A stretch of DNA of 46,818 nucleotides. It comes from Hyphomicrobium sp. Lineage in GTDB: Bacteria > Pseudomonadota > Alphaproteobacteria > Rhizobiales > Hyphomicrobiaceae. The translations under genes and the position numbers were made by a program. Shown here piece after piece: positions 17,400-24,229 of this stretch. Location of the stretch: contig PEQZ01000006.1 of NCBI GenBank assembly GCA_002928395.1, positions 1 to 46,818 on the forward strand, given 5' to 3'. The notes below the pieces were generated by a model that ran no database searches, had not been told where the DNA came from, and worked only from the letters and a program-made list of their open reading frames with translations. Numbering within the stretch: position 1 is the first letter of the stretch; the number at the start of each line of letters is the position of its first letter.

Positions 17400-17967
17400 T
17401 ATCTCCTGCGCCCTGCTCGGCGGTGCTGGCGCGCTTCTCCTATCGACAGCCGTAATCGCCCAATCGAAGCCGCCCGTGCACTATGGCGCATCGATTTCCG
17501 AGGCCGACGTGGCGGCTCTCGACATCGACATCCGCGGACCCGACGGCAAAGGATTGCCTCCCGGCAAGGGAACCGTTGCCGACGGCGAGAAAATCTACAA
17601 CGAGCAGTGCGTCGCTTGCCACGGCGAGAAGGCCAAGGGCGGTTCCGTGTTCGGCGCCATGGTCGGTGGCATCGGCTCGTTCACCACCGACAAGCGCGTT
17701 CTGACACCAGGCAGTATGTATCCTTATGCGCCGATCCTGTTCGACTACACGCGTCGCGCCATGCCCATGAACGCGCCGCAGAGCCTCACCAATGACCAAG
17801 TGTACGCGCTGTCCGCCTACATCCTCCATCTCAATGGCCTGGTGCCTGCCGACGTGGTGATGGACGCCGCCACGCTCACCAAGATCGAGATGCCGAACCG
17901 CAACGGCTTCATCGTCGACGACCGCCCCGACACCAAGGCGACGCGGTGCCAGAAGAACTGCCCTTGA
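17386..17967 (+). CDS. soxD: SoxD-like periplasmic cytochrome c
   Basis: The product is 193 residues. It has a signal peptide (ending about SKPP after AQ near residue 26), one haem c site CVACH near residue 73, and the typical SoxD stretch FDYTRRAMPMNAPQSLTNDQVYALSAYILHLNGL, with a methionine likely as the distal iron ligand. SoxD of Paracoccus is about twice as long with a second haem domain; this is the single-domain form. It should accept electrons from the Mo subunit encoded by the overlapping upstream gene and pass them to the respiratory or photosynthetic chain. Two cysteines near the C-terminus (RCQKNC) may form a disulfide. The start at 17386 lies inside the end of the upstream gene. 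Confidence 0.86.
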   Translation: MRSLDISCALLGGAGALLLSTAVIAQSKPPVHYGASISEADVAALDIDIRGPDGKGLPPGKGTVADGEKIYNEQCVACHGEKAKGGSVFGAMVGGIGSFTTDKRVLTPGSMYPYAPILFDYTRRAMPMNAPQSLTNDQVYALSAYILHLNGLVPADVVMDAATLTKIEMPNRNGFIVDDRPDTKATRCQKNCP

Positions 17968-17995
17968 ACTGTCCCTGGCTGCATACGTGAACCTG

Positions 17996-18023
17996 AGAGC
18001 CCGGCGTCACCACGCCGGGCTCT
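17996..18023 (+). terminator. Hairpin terminator after soxD-like gene
   Basis: AGAGCCCGGCGT and ACGCCGGGCTCT form a perfect 12-bp stem with a CACC loop, 28 bp after the soxD stop codon. Only a weak T tract (TCTTCG) follows. Position and strength fit transcription termination. Confidence 0.7.
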
Positions 18024-18189
18024 TCGCCTGTTCAGTGCCCTGAGTTCGCCGCCGCGAAAGATCGCATCAATCGCCCAATAGATTTGCGAATTGCGACGGA
18101 TCAAGTTGCTCTTGGCCTCTGTATGCGAACCTTAACGGACCGACCAGCGCCAACCGCACAATCGTCCGTTGCATCAGGGGCCGAAGCGC

Positions 18190-18381
18190 ATGACCGACAG
18201 TTCCTCCCGGAAGATCGACAGGCCCGCCTGCCAGGCCGCGGATCCGAGTCGATGCAGTGAGTGCACGATGGCGTATGACTGCAGCCGCGCGCGCAGCGGT
18301 CGGGCCTATAACTGGGGCCTTGTCGCGCTCGCCGTTATCGCGGCCCTCGCGCTGCTGTCGCGCGCGGCGACCGGGGTCTGA
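18190..18381 (+). CDS. Small cysteine-containing membrane protein, unknown
   Basis: From the ATG at 18190 (AGGGG nine bases upstream; an earlier ATG exists at 18169) the frame encodes 63 residues. The first half carries four cysteines, three of them close together (CSECTMAYDC), and the second half is one membrane helix (WGLVALAVIAALALL). I do not recognise it. It lies between two hairpins, after soxD and before the convergent panB-like gene. The start signal and single-helix pattern support a real gene, but only modestly. Confidence 0.4.
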   Translation: MTDSSSRKIDRPACQAADPSRCSECTMAYDCSRARSGRAYNWGLVALAVIAALALLSRAATGV

Positions 18382-18426
18382 TCCGTCGCACCGCAAACTC
18401 CGTCGCACAACAGTCGCCCAAAGACT

Positions 18427-18460
18427 GTGGCCCGATCTCGCATCACCGAGACCGGGCCAC
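18427..18460. terminator. Bidirectional hairpin between converging genes
   Basis: GTGGCCCG-A-TCTCG and CGAGA-C-CGGGCCAC pair with one internal mismatch around a CATCAC loop. It lies between the plus-strand small gene ending at 18381 and the minus-strand panB-like gene ending at 18492, and could terminate both. Confidence 0.6.
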
Positions 18461-18491
18461 GCATCGTTTCACGTTGACTGAGCGTCGCGCT

Positions 18492-19415
18492 TCAGGGCGC
18501 CTTCGACTTTGTGGCGCCACCGGCTGCCTTGCCGATTTCCTCGAGCTTGCGCTCCCACTTCATGTCCTTGGCGAACACCTTGAGTTCTTCAGGGTCCATC
18601 AGCACTGTTTCCTTCGGCCCCGGGTAATCGCGCGTCACCACATCCTTCATGTAGCGCGTGATCACGTCTTCCATTATCGGAATGAGATCGGTGTAGATGC
18701 GCGAATGCTTCGGTACGTGCTCTTCCCACAGATGGAACAAGTCCGATGAGATGATGTGCACGCCATCAGCCCGGCAACCCGCACCAAGACTGATGACCGG
18801 GATCGGCATCGTCTCCGCCAGATACTCGGCGACTTCGGAGGTCGTCACTTCGCACAGGATAGAGAAGCAGCCCGCGTCATAGAACGCCTTGGCGTCGTCG
18901 ATCATTTCCTTGGCGCGCTTGGCCGATTTGCCTTGCGCCACGAACCCGCCCAGCTGCGGCATCCGCATGGGCGTGATGCCGATGTGGCCCTGCACCGGCA
19001 CGCCTGCGTTGACGATCGCCTCGATGTTGGGTGCGTGGTGGCGGTTGCCTTCGCACTTCATCACTTCAGCATTGGCCTCGTGCACGAAGCGGCCGGCGTT
19101 CTCGATCGCCTGCTCCTTGGATTTATGGAAGCTCCAGTACGGCATGTCGACCATGCGCAGCCCGTACTTGGAGCCACGATCGATGGCCTTCGACATCATC
19201 ATGACTTCGTCGAAGCTGACGGTCACGGTGCTCTTGTGCCCGAACAGGATCATGCCGCCGGTGTCGGACACGCACAGAATGTCCATGCCGAGCCGGTCGG
19301 CAACGACCGCCGTCCGGTAGTCGTAGGCGGCGAGCTGGGTGATCGGCTCGCCCTTCTTCTTTTTTGCCGCAAGCTGGGGGATCGTAACCTTCTTGCGTAC
19401 CGGCGCGTCAGCCAT
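18492..19415 (-). CDS. Ketopantoate hydroxymethyltransferase-like protein (divergent PanB)
   Basis: The product is 307 residues from the ATG at 19415, which has AGGGAG eight bases upstream. It matches PanB along its length: AAYDYRTAVVADRLGMD, the metal ligands D51, D90 and E122, H144 in VQGHIGITP, the catalytic acid E189 and a PVISLGAG strand. PanB transfers a hydroxymethyl group from methylene-tetrahydrofolate to ketoisovalerate. Differences include DTGG in place of the usual DSLG, an altered strand LCEV in place of LECV, and about 40 extra residues, mostly at the C-terminus (lysine-rich). No panC is adjacent. It may be a paralogue with another role, perhaps in C1 handling within the MSA locus; that is speculation. 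Confidence 0.8.
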   Translation of the reverse strand: MADAPVRKKVTIPQLAAKKKKGEPITQLAAYDYRTAVVADRLGMDILCVSDTGGMILFGHKSTVTVSFDEVMMMSKAIDRGSKYGLRMVDMPYWSFHKSKEQAIENAGRFVHEANAEVMKCEGNRHHAPNIEAIVNAGVPVQGHIGITPMRMPQLGGFVAQGKSAKRAKEMIDDAKAFYDAGCFSILCEVTTSEVAEYLAETMPIPVISLGAGCRADGVHIISSDLFHLWEEHVPKHSRIYTDLIPIMEDVITRYMKDVVTRDYPGPKETVLMDPEELKVFAKDMKWERKLEEIGKAAGGATKSKAP

Positions 19416-19601
19416 GGCGTTGCTCCCTGGACATTGTCGAGTTGATTGTCGTTGTTCGTCGCGAAGTGCCGGGCGAGTGATCTGCGGCGCGGAACCGCGA
19501 TCTTTCCCAGGATGAGCCGGCCGCTCATGGGCCGCTGTCGTCGAGTTTATGTCAAATGCTCTCCGCCTATCGAGCATTCGTTTGGACCTATGAGCCAGTG
19601 G

Positions 19602-19617
19602 TTTCGCACGTGCGAAA
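19602..19617. promoter_or_regulatory. Perfect 16-bp palindrome
   Basis: TTTCGCAC joined to GTGCGAAA forms a perfect palindrome with no spacer. It lies 2 bp past the stop of the tauE-like gene and about 190 bp upstream of the panB-like start. A dimeric regulator could bind here to control panB. The lack of a loop makes a terminator less likely. Confidence 0.4.
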
Positions 19618-19619
19618 TT

Positions 19620-20393
19620 CTAGCCCAACATCCGGCTGGCCAACTTCACCACGATCAGCAGCCCAACGCCCACCAGCACGACGGCCACCACGCGTTGCAG
19701 CGTCGCGCGCGGAAGTCGGTGCGCGAGCACCGCACCGCCCCACGTGCCGAACGCCAGCCCGAGCCCTAGTATCGCGCCCAAACCCAGATCCAGCGTGCCT
19801 GTCGCCCAATTGCCCAAACTCGCGGTTAGGGCGATCGGCAGTTGAATGGCCTGCGCCAGCCCGATCGCGATCAGCACGGGCTGCTTCAACCACAACAGCA
19901 AGGGAATGAGAACAAGCGGCCCGCCCGTACCCGTCAATGCCGAGCCGAACCCCGTGACCGCGCCGACCGCCATCAGCCTCGCGCCCGTCAGGCTGGCATT
20001 GGCGGGCGATGTTTCCAGTTGCTGCTGATCGTGATTATTCAGCAAGGCGTGAATGCCCGATACCGCCGTGAGCAGCCCGATGGACAACTCCAGCATCGGC
20101 CCCGGCGCAACACCACTTGCGAGTGCACCCGCCAGCGCGCCCGGCAATGCACCCACCCATAGTCTCGGCGCCATGTCCCACTTGATCGTTTTGTTCTGGC
20201 CGAACACGAATGTTCCGACCGCACCCGAGACCACATAACCCATCATTGCGGCGGCGATTGCCGTGTGTATCGGAACCAAGCCAGCATAGTGCAGCACGGG
20301 AACCAGCACCACGCCACCGATGCCGATGCATCCGATCATGAGCCCGGCCAGCGCGCCCAGGCCCGCAATCGCAGCCATTGTGCCTAGTCCCAC
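19620..20393 (-). CDS. Second TauE/SafE family exporter
   Basis: The product is 257 residues with about eight membrane helices and the two-repeat glycine pattern of TauE/SafE (GLMIGCIGIGGVVLVPVL near residue 17, and GFGSALTGTGGPLVLIPLL in the second half). It is shorter than the copy at 1810-2733 and lacks that protein's long central loop, so the two are not recent duplicates. It lies between the panB-like gene and the LysR gene, divergent from the latter. A role in moving sulfite out of the cell, where the SoxCD-like enzyme could oxidise it, is plausible. Confidence 0.87.
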   Translation of the reverse strand: MGLGTMAAIAGLGALAGLMIGCIGIGGVVLVPVLHYAGLVPIHTAIAAAMMGYVVSGAVGTFVFGQNKTIKWDMAPRLWVGALPGALAGALASGVAPGPMLELSIGLLTAVSGIHALLNNHDQQQLETSPANASLTGARLMAVGAVTGFGSALTGTGGPLVLIPLLLWLKQPVLIAIGLAQAIQLPIALTASLGNWATGTLDLGLGAILGLGLAFGTWGGAVLAHRLPRATLQRVVAVVLVGVGLLIVVKLASRMLG

Positions 20394-20620
20394 GGCCAGC
20401 CCCTTCCACCGAACGGTTCAGCATCCATGGACTATTGTTCGGGTCCAAGCACACGTGAAATCGACGCTGCCGATGGCGTATTAGACCGGACCCGGCGATT
20501 GATGGTAACTATCGACTTTCAAAAACGGTAGCCCGCGCCTATACTGCGACCGTCGCTCGGAGGGGTTCAACAAGCCGTGCCCAAGCACGCATCCGGCGAT
20601 CGGAGGAGTGACAGCCCCAC
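20394..20620. promoter_or_regulatory. Divergent tauE/lysR gap
   Basis: This 227-bp gap separates the tauE-like gene (minus) from the LysR gene (plus). LysR proteins commonly bind in such gaps and control the divergent gene. I found no clear operator. GGAGGAG lies ahead of the LysR start at an unusually long distance of about 14 bases. Confidence 0.4.
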
Positions 20621-21583
20621 ATGTTTCTGAGGCAGTTCAAGTACCTGGTCGCTGTTGCCGATGAGAAGCACTTCGGCCGCGCCGCCAACAAGTGCAACGT
20701 CACTCAGCCGTCGCTGTCGAGCGGCATCAAGCAGCTCGAACTCGAACTCGGTGTGCCGATCTTCCTGCGCGGTCGCGGCCAGCGGTTCCATGGACTGACC
20801 GCCGAAGGCGATCGCGTCGCCAAGTGGGCCCGCCACATCATCGCCCACTGCGAGGCGATGCGCGACGAAATCGACAGCATGCAGAACGATCTGAAGGGCA
20901 ATCTGCGCATGGGTGCGATGCCGTCGATGTCGCCCATTCTCCCGGTCGTGCTCGAGATGGTCCGCAAGCGGCATCCAGGCGTGAAGGTCGACGTCGCGTT
21001 CATCGGCAACGAAGCCATGAAAATTGGCCTCGACAATTTCTCGCTCGACGTCGGCATCACCTACATGGACAACGCCGACTTGGGCCGCCGCAATGTCATG
21101 CCTATCTATACCGAGAAGCTCAGCCTCCTGGTTCCGGACACGGATCAGTACGAAGGCAAGACGTCGATTTCCTGGGTGGACGCTTCGAAGCAACCGCTCG
21201 CCATGCTGCGTCCCACCATGCACGAGCGCCGCTTCATCGATCAGGTCTTCAAGAAAGCCGGCTGCACGGTCAGCCCCAAGATCGAATCCGAGTCGATCCT
21301 GCACCTGATGTTCCAGGTCCAGTTCACCGAGCTGTGCACCGTCATTCCGCAGCACTTCACCCGTATGCCCGGCCTTCATCCCGGCACCCGCGCGCTCGAC
21401 CTCGTCGAGCCCGTCGTCAGCCAGGAGGTCGGCCTGTTCTGGGCCGAAGGCGAGACCATGATGCCGATGGCCAGCGCCATGGTCGGTATTGTCAAAAGCC
21501 TCAACAAGTCGGGCGAGCTTCGCAAGCGACTGGGCGAAGGCGGTCCGCCGCCGTCAGCCTCGCGGAAAACCGCGAAGCGTTGA
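20621..21583 (+). CDS. LysR-family transcriptional regulator
   Basis: The product is 320 residues. The N-terminal winged helix-turn-helix (about residues 1-60) reads LVAVADEKHFGRAANKCNVTQPSLSSGIKQLE, typical of LysR. A periplasmic-binding-like sensor domain follows from about residue 90 (LRMGAMPSMSPILPVVL). It is divergent from a tauE-like gene and converges with the end of the soe operon 41 bp away. The effector is unknown; sulfite, sulfonate or a C1 compound would suit the surroundings. It is the only dedicated regulator in the MSA/sulfite half of the window, so it may also control the msm genes. Confidence 0.9.
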   Translation: MFLRQFKYLVAVADEKHFGRAANKCNVTQPSLSSGIKQLELELGVPIFLRGRGQRFHGLTAEGDRVAKWARHIIAHCEAMRDEIDSMQNDLKGNLRMGAMPSMSPILPVVLEMVRKRHPGVKVDVAFIGNEAMKIGLDNFSLDVGITYMDNADLGRRNVMPIYTEKLSLLVPDTDQYEGKTSISWVDASKQPLAMLRPTMHERRFIDQVFKKAGCTVSPKIESESILHLMFQVQFTELCTVIPQHFTRMPGLHPGTRALDLVEPVVSQEVGLFWAEGETMMPMASAMVGIVKSLNKSGELRKRLGEGGPPPSASRKTAKR

Positions 21584-21624
21584 GCTGTCCGCATTCGTTC
21601 GCTTGCGCCCGGTTCTAGAGCACT

Positions 21625-22440
21625 TCAGTTGGACACACGCTTGCGTGTGGTCGCAATCGCTGAACGCAACATACCAACGACGTCGTCGGCCGTGAGCTTG
21701 TCAGCCACCACCCGGCTTGCGGTCACCACAGAGCCCGGATGCGGAGTCTCGATCTCGCCGCGGCTCTGCACGGCTACGAAGAAGTAGGGCTCCGCGTAGC
21801 GCTCGTCGCCGGCCGATAGGCCGACACGCAGCGCCTTGTCCGAGACCGCGCCATCGGGTTCGACAGGGATCGTCATGCCAACGTGGAACTGCTCGGGCCA
21901 GCAAACTAAGCCTGGCGTCACACCGTCCGCGCTCATCGCGTTGCCGAGCTGTCCGAGTACGGCCCCGGCATTGCCGAGCCATTGTGCCAGTTCGTCGAGT
22001 TCCTTGGCGCATGTCTCGGGCGAATACTCGACCGTGTCGCCGGTCATCAAATTTTGTGCATCATATGGCAGGGTCTTTGAGAACCGGTCGCGATCGATGC
22101 CGCGATGCAACAGTTCGACCAACACCCAAGCCTCGACCTTGGCCGGTGAATGCCCTTCGACGGCCAGCACATGCGGCACCAGCCGGTCGCCCTCGCGGAA
22201 CTGCATCTCCAGCGCCGGCAGCCGAACTTCGACCGTCACTCCGTCCGCGAACGGCTGCGTGACGAACGCACGCCGCGCCGCATCGAAGCTCAACAGCACA
22301 TGGCGGCGCTCCGGCTCCGGCTCGCGATAGCTGTGTGCAAGCCGCGCCAGCCAGTGCACTGCGTTCTGCGCCTGGCCGCGCGCTTCTCCCAGTGCACGAG
22401 GATCGACTTCGCCGGCCGCTTGCCACTCGGGTCTTGTCAT
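21625..22440 (-). CDS. Unrecognised 271-residue protein at the end of the soe operon
   Basis: From the ATG at 22440, with GGAG eight bases upstream, the frame gives a soluble 271-residue protein without signal peptide or membrane helices. The sequence is conserved-looking: LPALEMQFREGDRLVPHVLAVE, an acidic helix around ETCAKELDELAQWLG, and a C-terminal part with WPEQFHVGMTIPV and DERYAEPYFFVA. The last part faintly recalls DUF5996, but I cannot confirm it. It does not look like a TorD-type chaperone. It lies 61 bp after the membrane-anchor gene in the same direction and is probably co-transcribed. A maturation or accessory role for the molybdoenzyme is a guess from position. Confidence 0.7.
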   Translation of the reverse strand: MTRPEWQAAGEVDPRALGEARGQAQNAVHWLARLAHSYREPEPERRHVLLSFDAARRAFVTQPFADGVTVEVRLPALEMQFREGDRLVPHVLAVEGHSPAKVEAWVLVELLHRGIDRDRFSKTLPYDAQNLMTGDTVEYSPETCAKELDELAQWLGNAGAVLGQLGNAMSADGVTPGLVCWPEQFHVGMTIPVEPDGAVSDKALRVGLSAGDERYAEPYFFVAVQSRGEIETPHPGSVVTASRVVADKLTADDVVGMLRSAIATTRKRVSN

Positions 22441-22501
22441 TGCCAGTCTCCAGACTTTTGCCTCGGCAACATGCATTTCGCGTGCGGACGCATCGAGCCG
22501 C

Positions 22502-23452
22502 TCAGGCTTCCTGTTTGCCGTAGTACAGCATCGCGACATGCTCGGCCTCGGCAAAAAACAGCCAGCGCTCGACCAGCACGCCTGCCAATGCCGACATCGC
22601 GGCCAGCACGGCGAGCGGGAACGCGGCGGCTTGCAACCCGCCCAACAGCACGGTGATCAGCAGGCCCGCTGGCACCGCGAAGCCGAGCGCGATTGCCATG
22701 CGGCGCAGCTTGAGCGCATGTTTCCGGGCGACCTGATAACCCATCTCGCGCATCACGAAATTGGGCTTGGAGTGCGGGGGATCGAGCGGACGCACCTGAC
22801 CGAAGCGGCCCAGTCCCGTTGCCGCTCCGATCTTCCACTCGCGCGGTGCGCCGTCGATCGTCGACCAGTACGCGAACTTCAGAAGCCACGCGCCGCCGAG
22901 CACAGCGAGCGTCAGCATCAGGTGCGCCTGCGCCAGCGCGCCGAACCCAGCCATGAGCGCGACCATCAGTACCGCGCCCGTCGCGAGCCCGAGCGCCAGA
23001 TAGATCGGCGTGACCATGGGTAGATTCCAAGCGCGGATCGTCGGTAGCGACTGATAGATCATACCTGTGCAGTAGACCGTCACCAGCGCCGACACCGCGG
23101 CGGCAGCGGCGGCCACCGCGTAGACGCCATCGCTGCGCCCTTCGACGATCCAGCCAAGGGCGAGGACCGCGACGGGCACGAACGTCGCTATGGCGAAAAC
23201 ACCCTCGCGGGATAGCCATGACGACCGCCATTGCGAGAACGCGCGCCACGCCCGCTCCGGCCGGCCGAGGTGGGACGTCGACGACAGAAGCCCAGTCACC
23301 ACCAGCGCCATCGACACGCCGAGCCCGGCCAATCCGAATGCCGGCGTCAGCGGCAACGCGCCCATCATTGCGAACACAGCCAGCCAAATCAGAAGCCCAT
23401 ATCCGGCCCCCGTCGCGCATGTGAAGTAGATGACCGAATAGGCGGGGTGCAT
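22502..23452 (-). CDS. soeC: SoeC-like membrane anchor (DmsC family)
   Basis: The product is 316 residues with about eight membrane helices, no haem motif, and the DmsC/SoeC stretch TSHLGRPERAWRAFSQWRSSWLSREG near residues 59-84. Such anchors hold the molybdenum and iron-sulfur subunits at the cytoplasmic face and pass electrons to quinone. The gene starts 12 bp after the iron-sulfur subunit gene. The basic loop near residue 240 (RKHALKLRRM) is on the predicted cytoplasmic side. Together with the two upstream genes it forms a three-subunit complex of the SoeABC type. Confidence 0.84.
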   Translation of the reverse strand: MHPAYSVIYFTCATGAGYGLLIWLAVFAMMGALPLTPAFGLAGLGVSMALVVTGLLSSTSHLGRPERAWRAFSQWRSSWLSREGVFAIATFVPVAVLALGWIVEGRSDGVYAVAAAAAAVSALVTVYCTGMIYQSLPTIRAWNLPMVTPIYLALGLATGAVLMVALMAGFGALAQAHLMLTLAVLGGAWLLKFAYWSTIDGAPREWKIGAATGLGRFGQVRPLDPPHSKPNFVMREMGYQVARKHALKLRRMAIALGFAVPAGLLITVLLGGLQAAAFPLAVLAAMSALAGVLVERWLFFAEAEHVAMLYYGKQEA

Positions 23453-23464
23453 GCGGTGGCGTGC

Positions 23465-24229
23465 TCAGCGGGAGAGGACTTTGTCGGCCCAGGTGAAAAA
23501 GCGTGTCGTCAGCGCGCTCGGGTCGGCGTCGCTTTCGACCTCGCGAACAGCAGGTTTTTTGTCGCCCGAAGCGCTCGTCGTCGCGTCGCGCCGGGGCCGC
23601 GGCGGCAAGTATTTGTTGACAGGCTTGTATCCGAACTCCGGCATCAGATCGAAGCCGCCGCGCTCGGCCACCAGCTTCGACACCTGACTGTCGGAATCAC
23701 CCAGGTCGCCGAAGTGCCGCGCGCCGGTCGGGCAGGCGCGTACGCACGCCGGCACGCGATCTTCCGGCTCGAGCGTCTCATTGTAGATCCGATCGACGCA
23801 CAACGTGCACTTCTTCATCACGCCATGAGCGTAGTCGTATTCGCGCGCGCCATAGGGACAGGCCCATGAGCACAGCTTGCAGCCGATACAGGTCTCGGGA
23901 TTGACCAGCACGATGCCGTCCGACGCCCGCTTGTAGGACGCGCCGGTCGGGCACACGGTGACGCACGCCGGCGTCTCGCAATGCAGGCACGAGCGCGGGA
24001 AATGAACCGTGCGGCCCGTATCGCCTTCGCCCACCTCGTAGCTGTGAATGCGATTGAGCCACGCGCCGTGTGGGTCGGCGCCATAGGGGTCCTGGTCGGA
24101 CAATGGGGCCGAATAGCCGCTCGTATTCCATTCCTTGCAGCTCGTCGCGCAGGCCTGGCACCCGACGCAGGTGTCGAGGTCGATGACGAGGCCGAGCTTC
24201 TTGGCGGTCGTCATGGGGAGCGTGGTCAT
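23465..24229 (-). CDS. soeB: SoeB-like iron-sulfur subunit
   Basis: The product is 254 residues with four ferredoxin-like cysteine groups, starting with CVGCQACATSC (C21, C24, C27, C31), then CLHCETPACVTVCPTGA, CIGCKLCSWACPYG and CTLCVDRI with the later CVRACPTGA. Four 4Fe-4S clusters are expected, forming a wire from the molybdenum subunit to the anchor. There is no signal peptide, as expected for a cytoplasmic complex. It overlaps the catalytic subunit gene by 4 bp (ATGA). A charged, low-complexity C-terminus (about residues 205-254) is an add-on relative to most relatives. Confidence 0.88.
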   Translation of the reverse strand: MTTLPMTTAKKLGLVIDLDTCVGCQACATSCKEWNTSGYSAPLSDQDPYGADPHGAWLNRIHSYEVGEGDTGRTVHFPRSCLHCETPACVTVCPTGASYKRASDGIVLVNPETCIGCKLCSWACPYGAREYDYAHGVMKKCTLCVDRIYNETLEPEDRVPACVRACPTGARHFGDLGDSDSQVSKLVAERGGFDLMPEFGYKPVNKYLPPRPRRDATTSASGDKKPAVREVESDADPSALTTRFFTWADKVLSR

